A stretch of DNA of 64,000 nucleotides from Harmothoe impar (GCA_947462335.1 OX381705.1:3338703-3402702), one strand, 5' to 3'; positions 48,601 to 58,866 are shown, counted from the stretch's first letter. Numbers and translations are program-made. Notes: generated by a model not told the origin, from the letters alone.

Positions 48601-48748
48601 TGTTTCACAAAGCATTTGAGCATAATGCATGCCCTAAGTGCTTACAGATATAAACAGACTTACCAGCTGAAACACAACTTGTTACCACAGCCAGTATGAG
48701 GACCAGTAGAGTCAGCCTTGAGGCTGTCTGTGTGGTGGTAGTGGGCAT
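36675..48748 (-). CDS. Type I membrane receptor-like protein: signal peptide, EGF, six FN3, TM, PPxY tail (gene B)
   Basis: There are nine exons: 48748-48664, 47405-47268, 44230-43943, 43405-43115, 42561-42265, 39785-39486, 39073-38795, 37769-37431 and 37198-36675. Every junction is phase 1 with consensus sites; the 2541 nt give 846 residues. Order: signal peptide (1-28, LTLLVLILAVVTSCVSA); an eight-Cys EGF/MEGF-type module (29-74, CLAGYWGTACEYTCHC...GCVREYWGANC); six FN3 domains with SVTI...SP.ADEY and GLTP-T-Y--RVVPY signatures; a membrane helix (about 683-707); and a tail with two PPPY and one PPSYREAI motif. The EGF-then-FN3 ectodomain recalls Tie-like receptors, but no kinase follows. 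WW-domain (Nedd4-like) binding is inferred from the PPxY motifs. Extra exons in the 3-kb intron after EGF cannot be excluded. Confidence 0.78.
38184..38404. mobile_element. CCGTAAAACC-family MITE in a gene B intron
   Basis: TACTGTAAAACCTCGTGTATA at the left and TATACGCAAGGTTTTA at the right enclose internal CGCATATAAGCC and CTATAAGCCACAC blocks. Non-coding. Confidence 0.6.
39240..39475. mobile_element. AGGGTCGGT/CCTGAAACAAAC repeat element
   Basis: The block has TAGGGTCGGTAGGTCAGATT at one end and GATGACCTGAAACAAACC followed by TTTTTTTGTGTGGCC at the other. The same ends appear, inverted, at 57524-57785, and more worn at 2270-2585. Confidence 0.5.
40143..41540. mobile_element. 1.4-kb TIR element (GGGGCCATCCATAAATGA), TTA flanks
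   Basis: The left TTA|GGGGCCATCCATAAATG and right CATTTATGGATGGCCCC|TTA are inverted copies with TTA on both sides, again a TWA-type target (PIF/Harbinger-like). Subterminal GTCACACTTCGTCAC motifs occur near both ends. Two other MITEs are nested inside: 40621-40733 (AGTGAGTGGTC ... GACCACTACCT) and 41100-41323. No transposase was found. The element lies in a gene B intron. Confidence 0.7.
41100..41323. mobile_element. CCGTAAAACC-related MITE nested in the 1.4-kb element
   Basis: TTAATTCTCGCGTAAAAGC at the left against GAGAAATTACGGTAATT at the right, with GAATAAGCCGCACC and CTATAAGC blocks inside. Confidence 0.5.
42049..42135 (+). mobile_element. Shortened hairpin MITE of the Crypton-like family
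   Basis: GAATAGACAAAAGCTAATGC and AGTTGGCATTTTGTGTTTAT enclose a collapsed palindrome, followed by GAGGCCATTTTATGAAGG, as in the 10273 and 60707 copies. Confidence 0.5.
43736..43938. mobile_element. Partial G-rich MITE (TIR family of 18878)
   Basis: CTGTTGTTAAAAAATGATAAG at the right end, with ACCCCTCTTGGGGG and AAAATGGCAGCGCATTAC inside, matches the 18878-19157 element. The left TIR is missing. Confidence 0.5.
45002..45128. repeat. Long hairpin with GCCGAAGGCT loop
   Basis: Arms GTATGTTGTTATGTACTGGA, TATACTCCTGG and CAATATCATTGATATAAGCC are mirrored after a short loop (ACGCCGAAGGCTGA) by GGCTTATATCAATGATATTG and CCAGGAGTATATCCAACATAC. Non-coding, nearly 60 bp per arm. Confidence 0.75.
45985..46055 (+). 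repeat. tRNA-derived SINE-like sequence
   Basis: GATGGAGCAGTCGGTTAGC (A-box) and GTGGGTACGGATCC (B-box-like) are spaced as in a tRNA, followed by an A/G-rich stretch. It does not fold as a full tRNA. Confidence 0.4.
47101..47316 (-). repeat. Splice-donor minisatellite at the EGF exon (four 50-bp units)
   Basis: Units starting at 47111, 47161, 47211 and 47261 each contain, on the gene strand, the last 37 or so nt of the EGF exon (GGCGCCAACTGTAGTATAC) and its donor GTAAGTATGTAGA. The first donor met (47268) gives a 138-nt exon. Using a later donor would add 50 nt per unit and shift the frame. Confidence 0.92.
48390..48620. repeat. Palindromic ATGCATGAATGCAGC repeat cluster
   Basis: CATGAATGCAGCCTTG...AGTAACTTC is followed by the inverse AATGCTGCATTCATGCATC, then CACCAACGCAGCACCGGC and its inverse. 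This is the same family as clusters at 56865-57312, 58501-58852 and 62155-62580. It sits in the first intron of gene B. Confidence 0.7.
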
Positions 48749-49115
48749 GGTGTAGGTGTAGAGGGTGTGAAGTCCTATATTACAGAGTCAGCCTTGAGAC
48801 TGTCTGTGTGGTGGTAGTAGCCATGGTGTACGTGTAGAGGGCTAGCAGGTGTGAAGTCCTATATTACAGAGTCAGCCTTGAGGCTGTCTGTGTGGTGGTA
48901 GTGGCCATGGTGTACGTGTAGAGGGCTAGCAGGTGTGAAGTCCTATATTACAGAGTCAGCCTTGAGGCTGTCTGTGTGGTGGTAGTGGCCATGGTGTACG
49001 TGTAGAGGGCTAACAGGTGTGAAGTCCTATATTACAGAGTCAGCCTTGAGGCTGTCTGTGTGGTGGTAGTGGCCATGGTATACGTGTAGAGGGCTAACAG
49101 GTGTGAAGGCCTATG
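48700..49115 (-). repeat. Start-codon minisatellite at the gene B signal-peptide exon (84-bp units)
   Basis: Five units are present. The innermost is the real 5' end of the signal-peptide exon; four more lie upstream. Each upstream unit has an ATG and MATTTTQTASRLTL followed by TAA, near-copies of the true N-terminus but cut by a stop. If transcription begins upstream of the array these are 14-codon uORFs. Confidence 0.88.
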
Positions 49116-51114
49116 ATACCCCGTATAGGTGGAGATTTCTACTTGTGGCGGTGCACGGCTTGGTTATTCCGCAGTACACCGGGGAGGTTAGTGTGTATAG
49201 GTGTGGCTGCTTTATGTAAGTGAGTGTCTACACTGACATTATAAAGGACATGTGCTTTTTGTTGTTTTTACTTAGGCAGCAGGGATGGGGGGGTGGGGGT
49301 TCTACCACCCAGGTGTGTCCTTTAGGCAGTGTAATGATGGCACACTCATGTAGACATCAGAAGCACGATGTATAATACTGTACTATGATATAAATGGGTC
49401 ATATCCTAGGACTCCCCCCTCCCTTCCCCAGGTATAGTTGGGACATGTATCGTGACTCCAATGTTCAACCAGGCATGTCTCTCCTCTCTGTCACGGGGTA
49501 TTGAGGTTATGGAGTAAAAGCATGTGATGCATGCGATTGACCACAAATAACCAACTTTTTTGTAATAATGATATTTTAGAGAGGGGTTTCTTAAGCCTCC
49601 TTTCCCTTAAAGAGCACTATGGTATACCGAGCTGCTTTCATTACAATAGTTCAGGCCATAGTTACCAATCTTTTTTGTAAATGATTCACTGTTTACTTAA
49701 TAGTGTCTAAATTAAGGTACATCTACATTTAATAAATGAATGCAAGTAAAGAATTGTGTGAAATGAGTCATGGGTAGAATCATAGAATAATATATTATGA
49801 TTGTACAGATAGAAGCCGGCGTCCATGAGCCGATAAATTGGATTGGAACTATACCTGTCCCACAGGGGGAGTATGAGTCAACTTAGGAGGCTCCCCCTGG
49901 AGAGGTGTTTGCTAACCTCAGGGCTGGGGACAAACCTTTTTTTTTTAAACATTTTTTTTTCAAAATCTTTCTTTTCAGTGTTATTTTTTTTAATTTTCCA
50001 AAAAAATGATTTTCCAAAATTACTTTCTTTCTCAAAATCACTTTTTGGCCCTCTTGGGACACTGTAACAATGTTATATATGTGCTATAAACCCCCCAGGT
50101 TTATAGTGGTATAAAGTGGAGTCCTCCATGAACTAGGGCTCTCCAGTATCACAGTAGGGGTCAGGACTCCAGGTTAGTTCCTGATATACCCACTGACTGA
50201 CACCAGGTTGGTACTGAACTTCACCACCAGGTGTACCCTACCTGGGGGAGCTAACCATTGCGTGCCACCATCCAAGCGCAACTATGTATAATTGCTGGTG
50301 ATGATTTTTAAAAAGGCTTGCACATCTGAATAAAAGCATGTACTCACTAACTGTCTTCATGAATGTGTCAAATAAGTATTCCTCCTCCTTTGGCTCAAAC
50401 ATTTACACGGTGCCATGCTCCCAGTTAGCCACAAACAGTGTGTTTTCCACCTGAATGCAGGCAGTTCTGGGAGTGTTTACAACATGGCTGAACTGGAGTG
50501 GAAGTTACCCTGACCCAGTGCATTGTAGGTAATTAGGTTCAAGTGCCCTCAGGGAGCAAAGAGTGTTGGTGTTCAATCATGCATGACTGGATGTTGTTCT
50601 CTATATAGACACCAGGGAATCCAGTGAAATTGCCAGTCAGTAGACTGCCCTCTGTTGAGATGGAATAGCCCCACTTTCCCAATGGATTTGAAATAAGGTT
50701 TACTCCCTAGATGACCTCAGGTAACCAGCTACAGGAAGTTGTCATAAAGGACACAATTCAGCCATGTTGTTGACAAAGCAAAATATTTACCACCAGCTCA
50801 GAGGAGGAATGTTTAATTGTGAAACAGAATGAAGGATATTTACATCCAAAATGCATTTGGTATGTAGCACAAACAATACTACATGTATTATAATCATTTG
50901 AGGCAGGGTGAGGAAAACAATGATGTATATAGCCAATATTTCTGTGTTACACCACGATTCTGGCGTTTCCCGTGCCGAGAGTGGATAATCGCTGTGCGGT
51001 TATCTCAGGCTAATGCACGTTCAGAATTAATTTTTTACACCAAGACGCTTCTATATATTTTAACAAGGTAACGAAAGATATGCATAGCCATTTTGGCTAC
51101 GAAATCATTGCGAC

Positions 51115-51185
51115 TTGTCCGGGATTTGAACCCCGGCCGCTGAGGCCAAACGCGAGCGCCTAACCTCATGCGCCATGAAGACGGC
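51115..51185 (-). repeat. tRNA-derived SINE-like sequence
   Basis: On the minus strand TGGCGCATGAGGTTAGGCG (A-box) and CCGGGGTTCAAATCCCGG (T-arm/B-box) are well formed, but the acceptor stem does not pair. Confidence 0.4.
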
Positions 51186-51336
51186 TTGTGTATTGTGGGT
51201 AGGAAGCCAATAGTGCTTGGCTATGCGGCGAGTCTGCTAGCCGATCCCCGAAACAAAATGGACAATTGAAAAAGGTAGGCCTAATACGATATGATATTCA
51301 TATATTTGAAGAAATAGTGGTATAAACGCATTAAAG

Positions 51337-51446
51337 GCTTGTTGGGGAAGCACTCGTTTGCTATATCGCCTTAATAATGCACTCGCCTTCGGCTCGTGCA
51401 TTATTTAGCGATATAGCTCACTCGTGCTTTCCCACCAAGCCATTAT
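51337..51446. repeat. Long hairpin with GCCTTCGGC loop
   Basis: GGCTTGTTGGGGAAGCACTCG and CTATATCGCCTTAATAATGCA are mirrored after the CTCGCCTTCGGCTCG loop by TGCATTATTTAGCGATATAG and CGTGCTTTCCCACCAAGCC. The layout parallels 45002-45128 with an unrelated arm sequence. Confidence 0.75.
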
Positions 51447-52592
51447 GGGGCTCTGGATGGGGGGTCCCCATGTCGAATGTCGATCTTAAAAAATGGCCAT
51501 GTCGCTTGTCAATGTCGCTTAAATATGCCCATATCCCATGTCGATTTTAAGAATTGCTCATGTCGCCTGTCACTATGTTTTTTGGGCCTCATGTCGCATG
51601 TCACTAGGCCTCATGTCGAATGTCGATTGTAAGAAATAGCCATGTCGCCATGTCGAATTTGGTGGTCCACACCCATCATTATTGCATCACCATGATGTGG
51701 CTAGGGGGAGCCTGCCCAGGGACCATACAGTATCAACAGTATGATACTGGATATTCTTTGGCCTGCCTAAGGCCGCTCCTTTAATACCCCCTTTCCATTT
51801 CAACCACTGTGAACACAATACCTCGTCAACCCTGCTGCATGTGATATTTTTTTCTTTTTGTTGTTAATAAAATTAAGGGGTGCTATATCAGCGCCAGATT
51901 GTTTGGACAAACTAGTTCACTATCGTTGCCTTTTATTTCACATGCATCACTAGCCAGCATAAAGGGACAGGTTTATACTATATGTCTATGAATACATTAT
52001 GACAAGTATTTCTACCAGTGTGACTTAAAGAACTGAAATCCGTTGGTAGGGGGGGCGGAGGCATCCGGTTATTATTATTGTACAGATAGAAGCCGGCGTC
52101 CATGAGCCTATAAATTGGATTGTCACTATATTCTCTTACAGGGGTAGTATCGGTCAACTTAGGTGGCTCCCCCTGAGGTGTTTGCTAACCTCAGGGCTGG
52201 GTACAAACCTTTCTTTTCAAAATCTTTCTTTTTAGATTTTTTAATTTAAAAAAAAATAAATTTCAAAGTAATTCCCCCCCCCCCAAAAAAAGAAACTTGT
52301 TTTACGATAGTGTTTAAATTTATCGTGGTCATTTTTATCATGGCAAACCAGGAGAAATTGAATCGCAGGGGAAAAGAGGACAAACGTGCAACCAAAGATA
52401 TCTTTATGGTGCAACAGAAGACCTTATATTTCTTACTTCTGTCTGTATACATCGCCTCTACCAGATTAGCATCTGAGGCCATGGGCCATTCTCCAGGGTG
52501 GGGATTAGTGGTGAGTAGAGGTGAGGTTGGTGCCACCCCCTAGTGCTGGGGTGGAGAACCAAGAGACATATGTACCATCTGGTGGTTACAAT

Positions 52593-55560
52593 ATATAGGC
52601 AAATGTCAACGACCATTGATACCGTCGGGGACGTATTTCACGAGTGGGGCCGGGGAACGTATCCAACGAAGAGTTGGATACGTTCCCCGGCCCCACGAGT
52701 GAAATGCGACCCCGACGGTATCAATGGAGTTGACATTTGCGTTTATTTTTTGTTTTTGAGGTGTATAATGAAGGAAATACAACGATATTTACTAATTGTT
52801 GGCCGAAATCCAAGCTAAACGCCCCACAATCGCCATCTTGTCTTGTTGCTACGTCAACAAATCCAAATCGAGGCTGGTATTCCTACGCGGGCAGTTAGCA
52901 GTCAATTTCCAGCGAAATTCTCGCTTCTTCTCCGAATAATTATTTTCGATACTTTTTAAAAATGCCCTTTTTAGTTCATATTTCTACTTCATAATATTAG
53001 TTATATTAAAGTCGGCGCCATCTCCGTATGCAGTTAGAAGCGTCTTTTTAATTTCGTACTTTTTTCAAAAATCAATTTCGGCTATTTACATTATTTATTA
53101 TTCCTCTATAATGTCATTTATATTCTTCATTATGTCTACTTATGTAAAGGAGGACAGGCAAACACAAATTAAACAACAAATTCAAAATTTTATTTTTTTC
53201 AAAACCACTCGGAACATCCGGGTCATCGGCGTCTGCAAAAAAGACGAGCAAGGCGCGGGAAAATGACAATTTGGATTTTACGTTAAACTTCATGCGACAG
53301 TTATTCCATTCATGCCTGATGTCGCGTCTCCAGCGTTGTGTACATGGTAGTTTATATTCAGGATTACATTTCCATGTGTACATATGGGAGTTAGCTATCA
53401 TTCTGCGCGACGACTGGGGGAGCTGCTGAATATGCGACCTTTGACTCGGAGTAGGCTCGACTGGCTGAATCGCCATTTTGTCACCGTCGTTGGAGAATGG
53501 CAAATTTGGAGAATACACTTGCAGGCTAGGGTCGCTGTCCCCCGACATGGAGATGCCTTGCATTGCCATTGTGGTGTCGCTGTCCCACACAGACTCTGGA
53601 GTATTGTGATCAAAATCACCTACAGGTGAACTTACAGGAGAATTTACAGCCCGGAATTTAGCAGGTAGAGCAGATGATCCCACGGCAGCGGCAGGTAGGG
53701 TTCTTTTCTTTGCCCCACCCCTTACACCAGTCAGAATGTTAGACACCACTTTCTGCTGTTCCCTTGTCGCACACGTGTAGTTGTTGAGTGACTGTAAGTT
53801 CTTGTGGCCACTTAGTTGTGCGACAAGCACAGGGGGGACGTTGTTAGCCATTAGTTTCTGGCAGCTCGTCTTCCTCAGGCTGTGGTTTGTCTTGCGGCCA
53901 ACCAGTCCCCCGTCTTTGCAGACAACTTCGACAATGCCGTGCAGTGCGTTAATTCCCATCTTATCAGCCTTGTATCCAACCTCATCCTGCATTGTCGCAG
54001 TGGGGATTGGCGTCAGGTAAAAAGGTGAGTTGTCATTTAGCATTGAAATTGGTCGTCGGTTCTTGAACATCAGATAGAACCACACCAGGCAGTACTCGTC
54101 ATTTGTGGCGAATATCTTTGGGGGAAAGGGGCGTGGGTTGGATCCTTCATGTCCCTGCCTTGTTTTCGTTGCTTTCTCAGTAAATTCTAGGTAGGGGGTT
54201 CCCTGGGCATCTTCCTTAAGCTCCACATCCCCCCAAAACATCTGTTTGCCCTCATGTTCTGCCCTTTGCCCAAATGTCATAGTGAGCATGAAATAGAGTG
54301 TATGCTGCAGTTGACGAGGGCTGCCACATCCTAGAGCTTTTCTGTCCCACAACTGCCTCATCTCGTCGTCGTCAATGGCTTCAGCCTTGTTGGGACGATT
54401 TCCCTTACCCGCCTCCTTCAATTTAATCCTCTTGGATGCAAGAACCTTGCGTGACATCTCAAATCTGGGGTCAGTTAGAGGGTCCATGCCGTATTTCTTC
54501 TCCTTGAGATGTCTGAAAAATTAATAAACAAATAATTAATTTTGAACTGCCAAATAAGTCTCTTAAAAATCACTTTAAATTAGGAAATACGGGCCCTAAT
54601 TTTTTCTTATCACTCTGACATTATACATTAGGTACTTCTACATGCACTCCTCACATCTCCAGGAAACAAATTAATTATAAAGGCTTTTAAAAAAAATTCA
54701 ACCTACCTGACGATCCCTCTATGCATGCTCGTCACTGTGTCGGGTTCAAACTCTCCTCCGTCCTTTTTTTTCTTCATCATAAGGTAATTACAGATGAAAC
54801 CGTCCAACTCCTCCCCTGCTATCGTATGTATAGGTCTTTCTTCCTGGCAAAATTTGGAGAGCCACTTCTGGAAGGCATTGACGACCTGAAATGCAAAATA
54901 AACAAATTTGTTAAGTGAGTCGTCAAAAAACAGTAGGGCCTAATCCACCATGACTTGCATAATTTTCAAAGTAGGCCTACACGCCTCTCATACATGCAGT
55001 TATTTATAATCATTTCTCTCTAAATATATGCCTACATACCTGCACCGTCTTCTTGGTGGTGTTCACATTCTTAGTAGAGGTCACAAAATCATCTAACTCG
55101 GCAATATTTAGAAGCAGAGGTGTCATTGACGACTCGGGCGTCGCAGGAGAAGCCATTGTCGCACCTGTGGTCGTCGTAGGAGGTGGTTGGGGCGGCTCAG
55201 ACGTCAAACTTGGGAAATTATGGGGATGGTCTGCACTCCACTCCAACAAACTCTGATTGACCTTGAAAAATGACCCTTTCTGCGGCATTTTGGGCTTCTC
55301 GGGGGGTTGAGGGCACATTTTTACCAATGTCACGTCTTCCTCCTCTGCTGACGACCGAAATCTGAAGACCGGAACTACTTTTTCACGTCGTCGTGACGTC
55401 ACGACGAACCTCGGTCGTCACGACGAGGCTCGGGCGTCATGACAACCCTCGGGCGTGGCTACGCCCATTGAATACGAGACATTGTGTTCAATGGGGGGCA
55501 TTGAATACGGCCCTTGCAGTACTTAACCATAGTGTAGTTTGTATTGACAAAAAATAAACA
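52593..55560. mobile_element. Candidate full-length Crypton-like element (hairpin end, recombinase gene, TTGTATT end)
   Basis: The left edge ATATAGGCAAATGTCAACG opens a near-perfect hairpin (to about 52746; arms with TTTCACGAGTGGGGCCGGGG). GTTTATTTTTTG and ATAATGAAGGAAA follow. The minus-strand recombinase gene occupies 53114-55402. The right edge carries CCCATTGAATACGAGACATTG, GCATTGAATACGGCCC and GTTTGTATTGACAAAAAATAAAC. The short copies at 10273 and 60707 have the same left and right parts joined without the gene. This is read as the autonomous parent; the alternative is a gene that inserted into one MITE. Confidence 0.6.
53114..55402 (-). CDS. Crypton-type tyrosine recombinase (KIAA1958/QRICH1-like)
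   Basis: There are three exons, 55402-55040, 54885-54707 and 54512-53114, with consensus sites (phase 0, then phase 2). The 1941 nt give 646 residues. Residues 1-121 are a Pro/Ser/Thr-rich leader. Exon 2 holds the core-binding fold (VVNAFQKWLSKFCQE...). Exon 3 holds the catalytic domain with FGQRAEHEGK (Arg 264), NHSLRKTSCQ (His 391, Arg 394), LSGHKNL (His 417) and NNY (Tyr 426), the R..HxxR..H..Y set of tyrosine recombinases. The C-terminal third is low complexity and unassigned. Such genes are either active Cryptons or domesticated like KIAA1958 and ZMYM2. The intact active site, together with the flanking halves of a repeated element, favours a mobile one. The start is the first ATG of exon 1, near a CG-rich CGTCACGACGA repeat. 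Confidence 0.8.
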
Positions 55561-55597
55561 CTGATATTTCCCGGGCAAGTAATATCCAGTTCATAAA

Positions 55598-55965
55598 TAC
55601 CGTAAAACCCCGGCTTTAAGACAGATTTTATTTGGGATTCTTTTTTTGCACAAGACGGATTTTATTCCAAAGTTAGGGGGTCGTCTTAAAGGTGGGGTTT
55701 TCCAAAATTTGATTTGGAAAATGTTAGGAAAAAAGGTTTAGTATGAAGGGATGCAAAATAGTTATTTTTTCATCTTTTAAAGTGTTTTTCGGGGTAGATA
55801 ATTCAATTACTATAGTAAGTGATTGTGAGGGGGAAGTATTTGGTGCCACCATTAATGTTTTTAGCTAGAAAAGCTGGTAGGGAGTTGGTCTGAAAAGGGA
55901 TCCATAGCCCTAAAACATCTCAAAGTGGGGGGTCGTCTTAAAGGTGGGGTTTTATGGTATATGGA
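55598..55965. mobile_element. CCGTAAAACC-family MITE (CTTTAAGAC variant)
   Basis: TACCGTAAAACCCCGGCTTTA at the left and GGTGGGGTTTTATGGTATA at the right; GGGGTCGTCTTAAAGGTGGG occurs twice inside. No ORF. Confidence 0.65.
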
Positions 55966-56021
55966 TCTTTTTGGGCACTATACCATAAAAATGTGATTAC
56001 ATGTTGACATTAAAATAATGT

Positions 56022-56467
56022 ACCGTAAAACCCCGCCTATAAGCCGACCCCGCCTATAAGCCGAAAGTGAGTTTAAAGGAAAAAATTCGGCTTATATGAA
56101 ATCATTTTAACATTTAAGAAAACCCCGCCTATAAGCCGAATGTGACTTTTGGGGTCTTAGGGATCCCCTGACCCCCTACTTGAGCCTACCAAAAAAAGTT
56201 TTTAAACAGATTTTGATCCTTTTATTTAACTGAAATACCATGTGTCATTAATTTAGCATGGATACTCCGCATGAAAATGGTTTATAAAGCCTTAGAATTT
56301 AGTAAAATTATTAACTAAGTTGATGGAACTTTTCTACAAGCTTTTTCTCTAATATCCTTTGACTAAACCCCGCCTATAAGCCGAATGTGACTTTTGAGGA
56401 AAAAATTCGGCTTATAGGAAATAAAAACGTCAAAATAAATTCGGCTTATAGGCGGGGTTTTACGGTA
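56022..56467. mobile_element. CCGTAAAACC-family MITE, long copy
   Basis: TACCGTAAAACCCCGCCTATA at the left and GGCGGGGTTTTACGGTA at the right, with TA at both edges; four CCTATAAGCCGA blocks lie inside. About 446 bp. Confidence 0.75.
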
Positions 56468-56864
56468 TTTTGTAGATCAGTTCTTCTGTGGTTTCTTTGA
56501 TAAATGTTGCCTGTACCAATTACCGTTGCCAATTTCAAACATCACTAAATACCACCTAGAAGCCATATAATTTCCCATACAGGCTTTTCATCAAATTGAT
56601 ATATACCGGTAGTAAGAGCGTCATTTAAATGATTTCTTCAGACTCAAATTTTATCTTGCTCAAACTATGAGGTCAGCTTATAAAAGGGATTTTGCTTTAC
56701 TTTGTGTACGTATGAACAGTTTTATTTGATATCTGTACATGTTTTGGTCAGCTAAAATCAAACAAAGGCAAAAGTGAAGGACTGTGAAACATCTTTTATT
56801 TCAACATTCAAACAGATTCACAAACTCTACACATTATATACAAGAACTAGACATTAACCATTCA

Positions 56865-57312
56865 AGGACCGCATAATGCTTTAATGCATCATACTCTTGG
56901 TCGTCATGATGCACGAATGCAGCCTTGGTGAGAAACTCGCCAGTGCTGCATTCAAGCATCATGGGATTGAGACACTCCCGTAGGGTCAGTGCGATGCACC
57001 AATGCAGCCTGGACGAGTTACTCGCCGGGGCTGCATTGGTGTATCATGCCGACAAATGTCATCTTTTAGAAACATCCGTCCTTAAAGGGTAAATATAAAA
57101 AGCCCTTTGTCGTCATGATGCATAAAAGCAGCTTTGGTGAAGTGCTCCATTCATGATGACCAGGGTCACCCTTTGGGAGCGTATCAATCCAGTAAGGTCA
57201 GCATGATGCATGAATGCAGCAATAGTGAGTTACTCACCAGGGCTGCATTCATGCATCATACCGACCACAGGCATGATGCATTGAAGCATTATGCGGCCCT
57301 TAAAGGGTTAAC
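56865..57312. repeat. Palindromic ATGCATGAATGCAGC repeat cluster
   Basis: Several palindromes of type GATGCA.GAATGCAGC ... CTCACC/GGTGAG ... GCTGCATTCATGCATC alternate, with GGTCGTCATGATGC linkers. The ends repeat CATTCAAGGACCGCATAATG / GCATTATGCGGCCCTTAAAG. Confidence 0.75.
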
Positions 57313-57523
57313 ATGGCACATACAGAAAGTTATGTAACGCATTATCTCATTCAATGGGAGTCCCTAAATAAATAACTGGCGTTTATGAATTGAACCATGA
57401 TAGTTGTTACGTAAATGATGATTAATGAAATGTAGTCTTAATAATATAATTGTCGCTCATTATTAGAGTCATATACAGTTAACTCAAGTGTACACCATGT
57501 AATGTACATTGTTTTGATTGAGC

Positions 57524-57785
57524 AGGCCTATACTAGGGCCAAAAAGAAAAGAAGTTTGTTTCAGTTCACCCGACCGACCGAACCCTATCAAAAGAGGGCC
57601 GACCCTACGTTTTTTGTGTAATTTTGAAGAATTTTCCTTATTCTTAGCTTTTTTGGGTCAATTTTCGGGTCTTCGGAGAGGCCGGGTAGTACTTTCATGT
57701 TAAAAAAAAAAATCCGACCTACCGACCCTTCATTTTCATGCCATGTTACCTGAAACAAACCTTCTTTATTTTTGGCCTAGTCTAA
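57524..57785. mobile_element. AGGCC-AAAAA/GTTTGTTTCAG MITE
   Basis: Left TAGGGCCAAAAAGAAAAGAAG with TTTGTTTCAG; right CTGAAACAAACCTTCTTT with TTTTTGGCCTAG. CCGACCGACCGAACCC and CCGACCTACCGACCC lie inside. It matches 39240-39475. Confidence 0.6.
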
Positions 57786-57789
57786 CAAA

Positions 57790-58212
57790 GGGTTTCAAAC
57801 ATAGAGCAGTATTTGCGGGATATTTCTCAGCTTCCTTTCCCGACTACAAGTACAGTGGTGTACTACAGGAGTCCTTTTTACATTTGATAACCTCACTGTT
57901 AGATTGAAAGTTTAAGCGTAAATTTAAGAAATCTTAAGTTGCAAATTATTGTATAGCACTTATTATTATCTCAAGATTCCAGACATATGTATTGATTTTC
58001 AGTCTGCGGAGAACCTTACTTTTCACTTCAAGAAAGAGTCATACGAAAAAGGCCCTTAATTACAATGAAAAATATGACTTCAACACAAAAAATGGCCAAA
58101 ACTTCATCAATATTGAAGAAAGAAGAAGTGTGAGTTATATCAGAAGTTGATTGCTTGTCACTTGTTTTTCAATATTTCAGACCAGGAGGGTCTCATATAG
58201 TATAGATGGACT
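57790..58212. other. Intergenic stretch, no feature seen
   Basis: AT-rich with short frames only. Confidence 0.4.
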
Positions 58213-58412
58213 ACCGTAAAAGACTCCCCTTTGAGACGACCCCCCCCCACCCCTCAACCCACCCCCAGTTTTGGAAAAGAATTTTGGGAAAGAAAGGTTT
58301 TCTTTGCAATACAACATAGACCCTACGTTTAAGACGGCCCTCTCTCTTGAGTAAAAAGAATGAGAAAAGGAAATCCAAAGTTGTGTCCTTAAGGTGGGGT
58401 ATTACTGTAATG
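58213..58412. mobile_element. CCGTAAAA-family MITE (GACGACC variant)
   Basis: CTACCGTAAAAGACTCCCC at the left against AAGGTGGGGTATTACTGTAA at the right. The interior is C-rich (GACGACCCCCCCCCACC) and has no ORF of note. Confidence 0.5.
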
Positions 58413-58500
58413 CCATCTCTGTACAAGGTTGCATCATGATATGCTGATTCTGTGACTGGCAGTATAGACTTAAATACACGTATATACAATGTTACTCCGC

Positions 58501-58852
58501 ACAGTGCTTTAATGAGCTATGTCACCTGCAGTCATGGCGCATGAATGCAGCCCTGGCGCGTAACTCGCCAGTACTGCTTTTCAAGCATCTTGTCGACCCT
58601 ATTGGCTTGAGACACTCTCGAGGGGTTGTCATGATGCTCCAATGCAGCACCGGCGAGTTACTCGCTGCAGCTGCACTGGTGCATCTTGACGACAAATGTC
58701 ATCCTTTAGCGACATGCCATCTTAACTCTGTAAGGTTGTCATAATGCATTCATGCAGCCCTGATGAGTTACTCGCCAGGGCTGCATTCATGCATCATGAC
58801 GACCAAGGGCATGATGCATTCATGCACAATGCCGCCCTTAAAGCATTAAGAG
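58501..58852. repeat. Palindromic ATGCATGAATGCAGC repeat cluster
   Basis: GGCGCATGAATGCAGCCCTG, CTCCAATGCAGCACCGGCG and their inverses alternate, ending GAGTTACTCGCCAGGGCTGC and ATGCATTCATGCACAATGCC. Same family as 48390, 56865 and 62155. Confidence 0.75.
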
Positions 58853-58866
58853 TCAGAGAGGGTAAC

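Larger units (their letters stand above)
49116..52592. other. Intergenic stretch with duplicated blocks
   Basis: A block at 49799-49990 (GATAGAAGCCGGCGTCCATG ... GTTTGCTAACCTCAGGGCTG) recurs at 52078-52250 as a direct copy. A hairpin lies at 51337-51446, a tRNA-derived SINE-like stretch (minus) at 51115-51185, and a run of ATGTCG...ATGTCGA words at 51470-51660. No gene was recognised. Confidence 0.5.
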
